From positions 1 to 46,366 of the forward strand of contig NZ_LMDM01000029.1 in the NCBI RefSeq assembly GCF_001425825.1: a DNA stretch of 46,366 nucleotides, written 5' to 3'. The stretch comes from Rhizobacter sp. Root1238 (GTDB lineage: Bacteria; Pseudomonadota; Gammaproteobacteria; Burkholderiales; Burkholderiaceae_C). Below, piece after piece: positions 34,484 through 42,165 of the stretch (positions are counted from its first letter, which is position 1; each line of letters begins with the position of its first letter). The notes below the pieces were generated by a model. That model was given only the letters and a program-made list of their open reading frames with translations, was not told the DNA's origin and ran no database searches. A program made the position numbers and the translations under genes.

Positions 34484-34798
34484 TTACCAGTTGCCGAGAT
34501 AAGCGACCGGGCCTTGCTGTGCGGGGTTTTCGACACCGATGTAGAGCGGCTGCCCGGCCGTGATCTTCGTGAGCAACGTAGCCCACTGAACTTTGCCCGC
34601 TGGTGTTGTCGTGTCGATCGAGTAGTTGTAGCAGCACGGCAGGAAACTGCCATTGAACTGATTGAGGTTGCGCAGGAAGACGGTGCCGCCTTGCATCTGC
34701 CAGGTGAGCTTCGATGCGTCGGGCAGGTAGGCGAATTCGACGGCGCTGGCGTGGGCAGAGGCCAGCGACAGCAGGGCGGCAGCAAGGATCTTCATCAT
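34484..34798 (-). CDS. Small exported protein, family member G
   Basis: Short secreted protein (104 aa; a second ATG is one codon in). The signal peptide is MMKILAAALLSLASAHASA, cleaved before VEFAYLPD. The mature part has a Cys pair in FLPCCYNY, then GKVQWATLLTKITAGQPLYI, which places it in the family, and ends AYLGNW. It is the shortest member and lacks the late Cys. It lies 58 bases after the TonB-receptor gene on the same strand, so it may be read through from it. Confidence 0.72.
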   Translation of the reverse strand: MMKILAAALLSLASAHASAVEFAYLPDASKLTWQMQGGTVFLRNLNQFNGSFLPCCYNYSIDTTTPAGKVQWATLLTKITAGQPLYIGVENPAQQGPVAYLGNW

Positions 34799-34856
34799 GG
34801 GCGGGCGGAGCATGTGGCGCGGCGGGAAGTGCCGCCGCAATTCTCAGCGATGTCGC

Positions 34857-36977
34857 TCAGAACTGGTAGCGGCCCGAGACGCCACCCACCCAATTCCGCC
34901 CCGGCGCCGGCTCGAAGTACCGCGCATTGCCTTCGTTGACGATCACCGAGCCCGCATAGCGCCGGTCGAACAGGTTGTCGCCGCGCACGAAGGTGTCGAG
35001 CCGCCAGGCGCAGCTCACCAGCACATGCCCGACGCTCGCGCCCACCACGGCCTGCCCGCCGGCGGCATCCGAGTTCAGGTCGTTGACGAACACCTTGCCG
35101 AGCGCGCGCAGGTCGACCGACGCGCGCCAGCCTTGCGGGGGCGCCCACGCCAGGCTCGCCTGCAGGCTGCGGCTCGCGATGCCCGGCATGCGCTGGCCCG
35201 ACGTGATCTGCACGTTCGGCGCCGCGCACGGCGTCGTGGTGCAGGTCATGAACGCATCGCGGTAGCGCGCATCGAGCCAGGTCGCCGCGGCCTGCGCCTT
35301 CCACGGTTCGGGCAAGGCCGCCGTCCAGCCCAGCTCCAGACCGTTGCGCCGCGTGCTGCCGGCGTTCTGGAAGGTCGAACGCCCACCGGTGTTGGTCAGC
35401 GTGACGATCTCGTCGGAGGTGCGGGTCTGGAACACCGCGGCGTTCAACTCGCCGAGACCGTCGAGCCGCGCCTTCGCACCCAGCTCCAGGCTGCGGCTGG
35501 TGGCCGGCTGCAGCGTGAAGTTCAACCCGGTCGCGCCGTTCGGACGGTAGCCCAGCTCGTTCAGCGTCGGCGTCTCGAAGCCCTTGCCGAGCGTCGCGTA
35601 CAGGTGCAGCGACGGGCTCGCCGCCCACAGCACGCCGAGCACCGGCAGCGTCGCGCGGTAGTCGGCGCGGCCGCTGTCGTCCGGGTTCGCGCCGGCGATG
35701 TAGTTGTCGTGCGATTCGAAGCGTACCCGGCTGTGCCGCACCCCGGCGTTCAGTGTCCAGTCGACGGCGGGCTGCCACGAGGCCTGCACATAGGGATCGA
35801 GGTTGCTCGCGAAGTTGGTCTCGTCGCGCCGCAAGCTGCCGCGTTCGCCGCGCTGCGGCGTGGCCGGGGCGCCGGTGAAGTTGAGGTACCCCTGCCGCAG
35901 CTCGCGCAGCCGGTCCCAGGCCAGGCCGCCGATCAGCGTCAGCGGCTGGTCTGCCAGGCGGGTCTTCGTGGTCCAGCGCCAGTCGGTGCCGCTGTAGTCG
36001 CGCCGCAGGTCGATCACGCCGCCGGGGTGCAGCGCGTTGGCCTGCGTCGCCACCGGGATCGACTGGAACTGCTCGGTGCGGCGATGCCCGCCGTACACCA
36101 TCACGCGCAGCGCGTTGGCGCCCGACAGGCGATGGTCCAACACGATGCCGGCCTGCGTCTGCGACACCGTCTTGCGCGTGTCGAAGTCGGTTGCGACCGC
36201 GTCGACGCTGCGCGGGTTCGCATCGAACGCGGCGCGCGTCAGCCCGAGCGAGTCTTGCGCGAACGGCAGCGCGACGCTGTTCAGCACGACGCTCCAGCGC
36301 GTGCCCTCGTCCGCCCGCCACACCAGCTTCGCATTGCCGATGTCGCGCCGCGCGGCGCTGTGCTCGCGGTAGCCGTCCGTCTCGAAGTGGCTCGCGCTCA
36401 GCAGGTAGCTGAGCCGGCCTTCAGAACCCGACAGCTTGCTGCTGCTGCGCAGCGCGCCGTCGCTGCCGCCGGCCATGCCGAAGCTGAGCGTCGGCCGGCC
36501 TTCGCCCTCTTCGGTGAAGACCTGCAGCACGCCGCCCGACGAATTGCCGTACAGCGCCGAGAACGGCCCGCGCAGCACCTCGATGCGCTCGACCGAGTTG
36601 AGGTCGGCGTTGCTGATCTGGCCTTGCCCGTCGGGCAGCGTCGCCGGGATGCCGTCGACGTACAGCCGCACGCCGCGGATCCCGAAGGTCGACCGGGCGC
36701 CGAAGCCGCGCACCGAGATCTGCACGTCCTGCGCGTAGTTCTGCCGGTCGCGCGCCTGCAGGCCGGGGATGCCGGCGAGGCCATCGGAGAGGTTGACCTG
36801 CAGCCGGCCGTCGCGCAGCCGCTCGCCGTCGACCACGTCGATCGAGGCCGGGATGTCGAAGCGCGGCGTCTCGGTGCGGGTGGCCGTCACGGTGACGGTG
36901 GGCAGCACCTGCTGTGCGAGCGCCGGGGCGGCCGCCGCGGCCAGCATCAGCACAGGGAAAGGGAGTCGACGAGTCAT
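34857..36977 (-). CDS. pqqU: TonB-dependent receptor of the PqqU (YncD) type
   Basis: Outer-membrane active transporter (706 aa). The start at ATG 36977 gives signal peptide MTRRLPFPVLMLAAAAAPAL, then AQQ. The TonB-box region is LPTVTVTATR. The plug contains NRQ/DRQNYAQD, SVRGFGARSTFGIRG, RLYVDGIPATLPDGQGQ and EVLRGPFSALYGNSSGG, which match E. coli YncD almost word for word as I recall it. So do NDSGxAxY-type barrel loops and the ending VIVNEGNARYFEPAPGRN. The protein ends in Phe as barrels do. YncD was renamed PqqU because it takes up the cofactor PQQ. No pqq synthesis genes or PQQ enzymes are in the window, so scavenging from outside is a reasonable inference. Confidence 0.88.
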   Translation of the reverse strand: MTRRLPFPVLMLAAAAAPALAQQVLPTVTVTATRTETPRFDIPASIDVVDGERLRDGRLQVNLSDGLAGIPGLQARDRQNYAQDVQISVRGFGARSTFGIRGVRLYVDGIPATLPDGQGQISNADLNSVERIEVLRGPFSALYGNSSGGVLQVFTEEGEGRPTLSFGMAGGSDGALRSSSKLSGSEGRLSYLLSASHFETDGYREHSAARRDIGNAKLVWRADEGTRWSVVLNSVALPFAQDSLGLTRAAFDANPRSVDAVATDFDTRKTVSQTQAGIVLDHRLSGANALRVMVYGGHRRTEQFQSIPVATQANALHPGGVIDLRRDYSGTDWRWTTKTRLADQPLTLIGGLAWDRLRELRQGYLNFTGAPATPQRGERGSLRRDETNFASNLDPYVQASWQPAVDWTLNAGVRHSRVRFESHDNYIAGANPDDSGRADYRATLPVLGVLWAASPSLHLYATLGKGFETPTLNELGYRPNGATGLNFTLQPATSRSLELGAKARLDGLGELNAAVFQTRTSDEIVTLTNTGGRSTFQNAGSTRRNGLELGWTAALPEPWKAQAAATWLDARYRDAFMTCTTTPCAAPNVQITSGQRMPGIASRSLQASLAWAPPQGWRASVDLRALGKVFVNDLNSDAAGGQAVVGASVGHVLVSCAWRLDTFVRGDNLFDRRYAGSVIVNEGNARYFEPAPGRNWVGGVSGRYQF

Positions 36978-37018
36978 GCGCGCAGGGTTGGCAATCGGTG
37001 TGCCGACACTGCGGCGAG

Positions 37019-38185
37019 TCAGCCGAACACGATGGCCAGGCTGGTGAACAGCGCCGCCGCCAGCGTTGCCGCCAGCAGCCACGGCCCCCTGCGCCAGCGC
37101 TTGCGCGGCGGCGGCGGTGGCGCCAACTGGTCGTCGCCCATCAGCTGTCGCAGCGCCGCGCTCGAATCGAAGTGCCGCGACACCGACAGCAGCGCCATGT
37201 CGGGTGCGAACGACGCGCGGGTCATCGACTGCGTTGTCGCGAAGCTCTGCGCGAGCGGCGTGAACGAGGTCATCGACACGCCCGCGCTCATCGGCGCCTC
37301 GGCATCCGCCTCGTCGTCCGCCGCGCCGGACAGCCCGCTGCGCGCGGTCAGCAGGTCGGCGGCCAGCGCCTCGGCGGTCTGGTAGCGGTCGGCCGGCTGC
37401 TTGGCCAGCGTCTTCGCGACGATCAGGTCGAGCACCACCGGCACGTCCGGGTTCAGCCGGCTCGGGATCGCCGGCTCGGCGTGGCCGATCGCATACATCA
37501 GCTGGTTCACGTCCGCGCCGTTGAACGGCGTCGTGCCGGTCAGCATCTCGTGCAGCACGACGCCAAGCGAGAAGATGTCGGCCCGGTGGTCGATCTCGTT
37601 GCCGGCGATCTGCTCCGGCGACATGTACTTCGGCGAGCCGAGGATGGTGCCGGTCTGCGTGATCACGTCCGACGTCGGGATGCGCGCGATGCCGAAATCC
37701 ATCAGCTTCGCGTGCCGCCCGTGCACCAGCATGATGTTGGCCGGCTTGATGTCGCGGTGGACCACGCCCTTCGCATGCGCGACGCCGGCGCCCAGCGCCA
37801 CCTGGCGCACGATGTCGACCGCCATCGCGAGCGACACCCGGCTGCTGGCGAGCCGGTCGCGCAGCTCGACGCCTTCGAGCAGCTCCATCGCCAGGTAGGC
37901 CCAGTCGCCGTCGCGGCCGACGTCGTACACCGTCACCAGGTTCGGGTGGTTCAGGCCGCCGGCGGCACGGGCTTCCTGCTGGAAGCGCACCGCATGCTCG
38001 GCCGCGGCGTCCTCGCCCATGTACAGCGTCTTCAACGCGACCGGGCGTCCCAGCTGCTCATCGTGGGCGCGGTACACCACGCCCATCGCGCCGCGGCCGA
38101 GTTCCGACTGGATCCGGTAGCGGCCCAGCTGCGTCGGGATGCGCGGGTCGACGTGGGTGTGGATGATGGTGTCCGGAGAATTCAT
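37019..38185 (-). CDS. Membrane-anchored Ser/Thr protein kinase (PknB/Hanks type)
   Basis: Kinase of 388 aa. The N-terminal kinase domain (22-285) has the Gly-rich loop GRGAMGVVY, Lys52 in ALK, Glu71, HRDIKPAN with catalytic Asp145, and DFG with Asp163. SPKYMSPEQ is the activation-loop/APE region. A variable linker (290-355, Ser/Thr-rich and acidic) leads to a polyproline-Arg stretch and a C-terminal membrane helix (RGPWLLAATLAAALFTSLAI) with almost nothing outside. It therefore looks to have no external sensor domain. It follows the cyclase/PEGA gene by three bases, probably co-transcribed, and pqqU follows after 41 bases. Confidence 0.94.
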   Translation of the reverse strand: MNSPDTIIHTHVDPRIPTQLGRYRIQSELGRGAMGVVYRAHDEQLGRPVALKTLYMGEDAAAEHAVRFQQEARAAGGLNHPNLVTVYDVGRDGDWAYLAMELLEGVELRDRLASSRVSLAMAVDIVRQVALGAGVAHAKGVVHRDIKPANIMLVHGRHAKLMDFGIARIPTSDVITQTGTILGSPKYMSPEQIAGNEIDHRADIFSLGVVLHEMLTGTTPFNGADVNQLMYAIGHAEPAIPSRLNPDVPVVLDLIVAKTLAKQPADRYQTAEALAADLLTARSGLSGAADDEADAEAPMSAGVSMTSFTPLAQSFATTQSMTRASFAPDMALLSVSRHFDSSAALRQLMGDDQLAPPPPPRKRWRRGPWLLAATLAAALFTSLAIVFG

Positions 38186-38188
38186 GGC

Positions 38189-39112
38189 TCAATTCCCGAG
38201 CCGGCGGCGCAGGTCCTGCCAGAACCCCGACTTGCCCTGCTTGCCGGGCTTGGCCGGTTTTGCGGCTGCGACGAAGCGGTGCTGGATCGTGATGCGTTCG
38301 CCCGGCGCGACCTGAACCTCGGTACTGTACGGCGGGAAGCCGACCGCGGTCAGCTCCAGCGTGTGCGGGCCGCTCGCGAGCTCGATCTGCGCGAGCGGCG
38401 GCGTGCGGCCCTTGTGCTCGCCGTCGACCGACACCTCGGCCGGCGGCTTCACGTCGAACACGATCGTCGCGCCCTGGGTGGCTTCGCGCCATTCGTCCAG
38501 CCCGTAACGCACCGCGATGCCCCCGCCGATCAGCAGCGCGCTGCCGATGATGCCGCCCAGCAGCAGCCGGCGCTGGTACTGCAGGCTCGCCTGCGGGTTG
38601 ATCGCGAACAGCTCGTGCGTGCGCACCTGGTCGTCGATCGAGGTGCCGGCCAGCTCGAGCCGGCGCGCGGCGCCCGGCGAGTTGACGTCGAGCGCATCGC
38701 GGAAGCTGCGGGTGGCCAGCATGCGGCCGGGCTTCGCGAAGGTGGCGATGGCCGCCGCGGTGCTCAGCCCGTCGCCCATCAGCGCCGGCCCGCCTTGCGC
38801 ATCGGACACCAGCTTGACGGCGCCGTGGTTCAGCCCGACCACGCAGCGCCGGCTGCGGCTCTTGCGCGCGAGGCGCTGCGCGACGTCGAAGGCCACCAGC
38901 GGATCGGCGGTGATCACGATCGCGATGCCGTCGCGGGCATCGAGCACGATGCGCTCGCTGGCCGGAACCGCGTCCAGCGCCGCCGCGGCCCGCGCTTCCA
39001 GCCGGGCCTTCAGCGTCGCCTGCTCGGCCACCGGCGCGCTGCCGAACTCCCGGATGCGGGCGAACACGACGCTCGCAGGCTTCGCGGTCGGGACTCGGTT
39101 TTCTTCAGGCAT
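38189..39112 (-). CDS. Degenerate class III cyclase-like protein with PEGA domain
   Basis: Protein of 307 aa. ATG 39112 (MPEENRVPTAKPASVVFARI) was chosen; upstream sequence is unlike coding. Residues 15-170 follow the class III nucleotidyl cyclase pattern (VVFARIREF..., GLNHGAVKLV, MGDGLSTAAAIATFAKPGRML). The metal-binding Asp of FxDIxGF is replaced by Arg (FARIREF), so it is probably catalytically dead. A membrane helix (LLLGGIIGSALLIGGGIAV) follows, then a PEGA domain (VKPPAEVSVDGEHKGRTPP, then LASGPHTLELTAVGFPP) and a basic tail (KPGKQGKSGFW). It is upstream of the kinase by three bases and may act as its signalling partner. Confidence 0.82.
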   Translation of the reverse strand: MPEENRVPTAKPASVVFARIREFGSAPVAEQATLKARLEARAAAALDAVPASERIVLDARDGIAIVITADPLVAFDVAQRLARKSRSRRCVVGLNHGAVKLVSDAQGGPALMGDGLSTAAAIATFAKPGRMLATRSFRDALDVNSPGAARRLELAGTSIDDQVRTHELFAINPQASLQYQRRLLLGGIIGSALLIGGGIAVRYGLDEWREATQGATIVFDVKPPAEVSVDGEHKGRTPPLAQIELASGPHTLELTAVGFPPYSTEVQVAPGERITIQHRFVAAAKPAKPGKQGKSGFWQDLRRRLGN

Positions 39113-39305
39113 CGGGGGCGCAGGCGTTCGGAAGGGCGGGCGGGTCGGAAACGCGTGGAACACGCGATTGGAAACGCATTTGAGCCTACCACCGCCCACC
39201 TGCCGGTGGCGGGATGCAACCGGTTGTGCCATACGTCACGCCGATGGCCGCGATGGCTCCAGGGCTCGACGAGCACGCGCCTTTCCACGGCACACCAACG
39301 GGTGT

Positions 39306-40040
39306 TCAGGTCGCCGTGAAGGCCGACAGGATGGCCACCGTGCAGCGGCTCGCGACATCGGCGATGAAGCGTTCGAAGTCGACGTGCGCGCTGTCGTCTG
39401 CGCGGTCGGAGATGCTGCGCAGCACCGCGAACGGCACGCCGAAGTCGTGGCAGACCTGGGCCACCGCGGCGCCTTCCATCTCGACCGCGAGCGCGGCAGG
39501 AAAAGCGTGCTGAAGGGCCGCGGCTTCCGGTGCGCTGGCGACGAAGCGATCGCCGCTGAGGATCAACCCGCGACGCACCCGAGGCTCGGCGATGCCGAAA
39601 TCCGCCAGGTGCTCCAGGTGCAGGCCGGCCAGCGCCGATGCGGCGGCCACCTGCAGCGCGGCCGACAACCCTGCATCGACCGGGAACTGCGACAGCCCGT
39701 ACAGCGGCACCTCGTAGCGCGGAAACAGCGGCGACGCATCCATGTCGTGCTGCAGCAGCGTGTCGGCCACCACGATGTCGCCGACGCGCGCCGGACCGAG
39801 GCCGCCGGCCACGCCGGTGAACAGCACGCGCTCGACGCCGAACTCGGCGAGCAGCAGCGTCACCGTCGTGGCGGCTGCCACCTTGCCGATGCGCGACAGC
39901 ACGAGCACGGCGTCGTGCGCGCCGAGCCGGCCGGTCCAGAACTCGCGCCCGGCACGCTGCACGCAGCGTGCACCGGACAAGCCCTGCTGCAAGCCGTGCA
40001 GCTCCTGCGCCATGGCGCTGACGATCGCGATGCGTGACAT
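39306..40040 (-). CDS. mtnN: 5'-methylthioadenosine/S-adenosylhomocysteine nucleosidase
   Basis: Cytoplasmic nucleosidase (244 aa) that cleaves adenine from MTA and SAH in methionine salvage and methyl-cycle detoxification. The start MSRIAIVSAMAQEL at 40040 is the normal family N-terminus; the longer reading adds a non-conserved leader. Visible motifs are Glu13 in SAMAQE, GVAGGL in the phosphorylase fold, SGDRFV, EMEGAAVAQV in the substrate site and the catalytic Asp212 in RSISDRAD. Normal length. It stands alone on its strand: the next gene rightwards is divergent, and a gap of 193 bases separates it from the cyclase-like gene. Confidence 0.94.
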   Translation of the reverse strand: MSRIAIVSAMAQELHGLQQGLSGARCVQRAGREFWTGRLGAHDAVLVLSRIGKVAAATTVTLLLAEFGVERVLFTGVAGGLGPARVGDIVVADTLLQHDMDASPLFPRYEVPLYGLSQFPVDAGLSAALQVAAASALAGLHLEHLADFGIAEPRVRRGLILSGDRFVASAPEAAALQHAFPAALAVEMEGAAVAQVCHDFGVPFAVLRSISDRADDSAHVDFERFIADVASRCTVAILSAFTAT

Positions 40041-40154
40041 CTTCACATGATGCCTGCGGAGGCCCCCGGTACCCGATGCGCCTGACATGGCGTAACCTCC
40101 GTCGCCATTGCGCTCACTGGGAAGAGCAGTCGAATCACTCATGAGGCACATGCA

Positions 40155-40898
40155 TTGACGTTTTCATCTTTCATCCGCGGTCGGGTGCCGTGGCTGCTGA
40201 GCGCCACCCTTGGGGGGTCGGCAGCGGCGCTGGCGCAATCACCGGCCTGCGACCAGTTCAAGGACACGGTCGCCACCCGCATCCCGGCCGAGGCGCTCGG
40301 CACGCTCGTCATCGCGGCGGCCTCGACGCCGGTGCCACCGGGCGCCAAGGTGGTCGGCACCTGCGATGGCGGTGCGTTCAAGATCCTGCATTACCGGCGC
40401 GGGCTGACGCCGCAGGCGGCGAATGCGGACAACGCGGCGAGTGCGCCGAGCGCCTCGAGCTCGGCGAGCGCGGCCAGTGCCGTCGCAGCGGCCCCGCGGG
40501 TGGCGGCGCGTGCGTCCGCGCCGGTCGCGGCGGCATCCCGGCCCGAGCCGGCGAAACCGGTGGTCGCGAAGCTGTCGGACCCGGTGAAGCCGGTGGTGGT
40601 GCCGAAGCCGCCGGAAGCAGCGGCCAGCCCGGTGGCGATGGCGCCCGCGGTGGTGGTGCCCGCGCTACCCGACACGCGCGACACGCGCGACACGCGCGAC
40701 GAGCCGCTGATGCGCGACCCGCCTCCGCCGCCGCCCGACGGCCCGGGCTGGGTCGCCACGGCGACCGACGCGCTGGTCGCGCACTGGCCCTGGACCCTGG
40801 GCGCCGTCCTGCTGGTGCTGGGTGCCTGGGGCTGGTCCTGGTTCTCGCACCGCCAGAGCTACGACGCGGCGGGGTTGCCGCGCGGGCCGAAGCTCTGA
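40155..40898 (+). CDS. DUF1161 protein with Pro/Ala-rich linker and C-terminal membrane helix
   Basis: Exported protein of 247 aa. The only fitting start is TTG 40155, giving MTFSSFIRGRVPWLLSATLG and a signal peptide to ALAQS. Residues 30-85 form a DUF1161 domain (CDQFKDTVATRIPAEALG, then GAKVVGTCDGGAFKILHYRR). DUF1161 proteins are normally about 80-residue periplasmic proteins. Here an Ala/Pro/Val-rich spacer of about 130 residues and a membrane helix (WTLGAVLLVLGAWGWSWF) are added, so the domain would be tethered to the inner membrane. It ends seven bases before the convergent oxidoreductase gene. Function unknown. Confidence 0.72.
   Translation: MTFSSFIRGRVPWLLSATLGGSAAALAQSPACDQFKDTVATRIPAEALGTLVIAAASTPVPPGAKVVGTCDGGAFKILHYRRGLTPQAANADNAASAPSASSSASAASAVAAAPRVAARASAPVAAASRPEPAKPVVAKLSDPVKPVVVPKPPEAAASPVAMAPAVVVPALPDTRDTRDTRDEPLMRDPPPPPPDGPGWVATATDALVAHWPWTLGAVLLVLGAWGWSWFSHRQSYDAAGLPRGPKL
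40671..40700 (+). repeat. Triple 9-base tandem repeat inside the DUF1161 gene
   Basis: GACACGCGC is repeated three times and encodes DTRDTRDTRD in the linker. Perfect copies suggest recent slippage. Gain or loss of a unit keeps frame, so length may vary between strains. Confidence 0.7.
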
Positions 40899-40905
40899 CC
40901 GGGGC

Positions 40906-41982
40906 TCAGCTCGCCAGCACCGCGTAGTCGGTGTAGCCCTTGGCGCCCGGCGTGTAGAAGGTCGAGAAGTCCGGCGCGGTCAGCGCTGCGTCCTTCTTCA
41001 TGCGCTCGACCAGGTCGGGGTTCGAGATGAACGGGCGGCCGAAGCCGATCAGGTCGGCCTGGCCGGCCTGCAGTGCCTTCTCGCCGCTCGCGCGGTCGAA
41101 ACCGCCGGCCAGGATGAACGGGCCCTTGAAGGCCTCGCGCAGCGCGGCCTTGATGGCGGCCGGAATCGGCGGCGCGCCCATTGCCGAATGGTCGAGCTGG
41201 TGCACGTACAGCAGGCCGATGGCCGACAGCTCCTTCACCAGCGCGACGTACTGCTCGTCGACGCCGTCGAACGGGCCGGTCGCGTTGAAGACGCCGTGCG
41301 GCGACACGCGGATGCCGACCTTGCCGGCGCCGATGCGGGCCGTCACCGCGCGCACCACCTCGAGCGCGAAGCGGTTGCGGCCGGCCGCGCTGCCGCCGTA
41401 GCCGTCGGTGCGCTGGTTGACGTTGCCGTTCAGGAACTGCTCGATCAGGTAGCCGTTCGCGCCGTGCAGCTCGACGCCGTCGAAGCCGGCCTCGATCGCC
41501 AGCTGGGCCGACGCGGCGAATTCAGCGACCGCGTGGTCGATGTCGGCCTGCGTCATCGCGCGCGGTGCGCTGTGCGGCTGCATGCCGTTCGAATCGGTGT
41601 ACATCTCGCCGGGCAGCACGGCGGCCGTCGGGCCGACCACTTCGGCACCGGCCGGCAGGTTGGCGGCCTGCGAGACGCGGCCGGTGTGCATCAGCTGGAT
41701 CACGATCTTGCCGCCCTTGGCATGCACCGCATCGGTCACCAGCTTCCAGCCGGCGACGTGGGAGGCGTTGTACAGGCCCGGGATGCGCGCATAGCCGAGG
41801 CCGTTCGGCGACGGCGAGGTGCCCTCGGTGACGATCAGCCCGGCGCCGGCGCGCTGGGCGTAGTACTCGGCCATCAGCGCGTTCGGCGTGTTGGCCTCGA
41901 CCGCGCGGCTGCGCGTCATCGGCGACATCACGACGCGGTTGCGCAGCGTCAGCGAGCGCAGGGTGGTGGGTTCGAAAAGCAT
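40906..41982 (-). CDS. Old Yellow Enzyme-family NADH:flavin oxidoreductase (NemA-like)
   Basis: FMN-dependent ene-reductase (358 aa). The start MLFEPTTLRSLTLRNRVVMS at 41982 is the family N-terminus. The active-site pair is in ELHGANGYLIEQFL (HxxN), with QLMHTGRVS, NQRTDGYGGS and GFGRPFISNPDL for FMN binding. The closest well-known enzymes are N-ethylmaleimide reductase and xenobiotic or glycerol trinitrate reductases, which reduce activated alkenes and nitro compounds. It appears monocistronic. No TetR/NemR regulator is adjacent. Confidence 0.94.
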   Translation of the reverse strand: MLFEPTTLRSLTLRNRVVMSPMTRSRAVEANTPNALMAEYYAQRAGAGLIVTEGTSPSPNGLGYARIPGLYNASHVAGWKLVTDAVHAKGGKIVIQLMHTGRVSQAANLPAGAEVVGPTAAVLPGEMYTDSNGMQPHSAPRAMTQADIDHAVAEFAASAQLAIEAGFDGVELHGANGYLIEQFLNGNVNQRTDGYGGSAAGRNRFALEVVRAVTARIGAGKVGIRVSPHGVFNATGPFDGVDEQYVALVKELSAIGLLYVHQLDHSAMGAPPIPAAIKAALREAFKGPFILAGGFDRASGEKALQAGQADLIGFGRPFISNPDLVERMKKDAALTAPDFSTFYTPGAKGYTDYAVLAS

Positions 41983-42123
41983 GGGGCTGTCCTTGGAGAT
42001 CTGGCTGAACTGATGCGGAAATTGTCCGGAAAGGTCGCGCATCGTAGGACCGACGCCATCCGACTGTCGGCAGTTGTCAGGAGGCCTTTTGCAGATCGGG
42101 CCATTCGCGCGGCCGATGCATGC

Positions 42124-42150
42124 CCCTGCCATCTGGAGTAGATGGCAGGG
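42124..42150. terminator. Stem-loop with 11-pair stem between convergently ordered minus-strand genes
   Basis: CCCTGCCATCT and AGATGGCAGGG form a perfect 11-base stem with a five-base loop (GGAGT), 15 bases after the end of the minus-strand kinase-fold gene. No T run follows on either strand, so it may be a weak or factor-assisted terminator, or an mRNA 3' end stabiliser. Confidence 0.5.
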
Positions 42151-42165
42151 CACGGCTGGCGGGAA

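Noticed and set aside
40671-40700. Short tandem repeat as a CRISPR or iteron array
   Set aside because: Only three contiguous 9-base units inside a coding region, without spacers.
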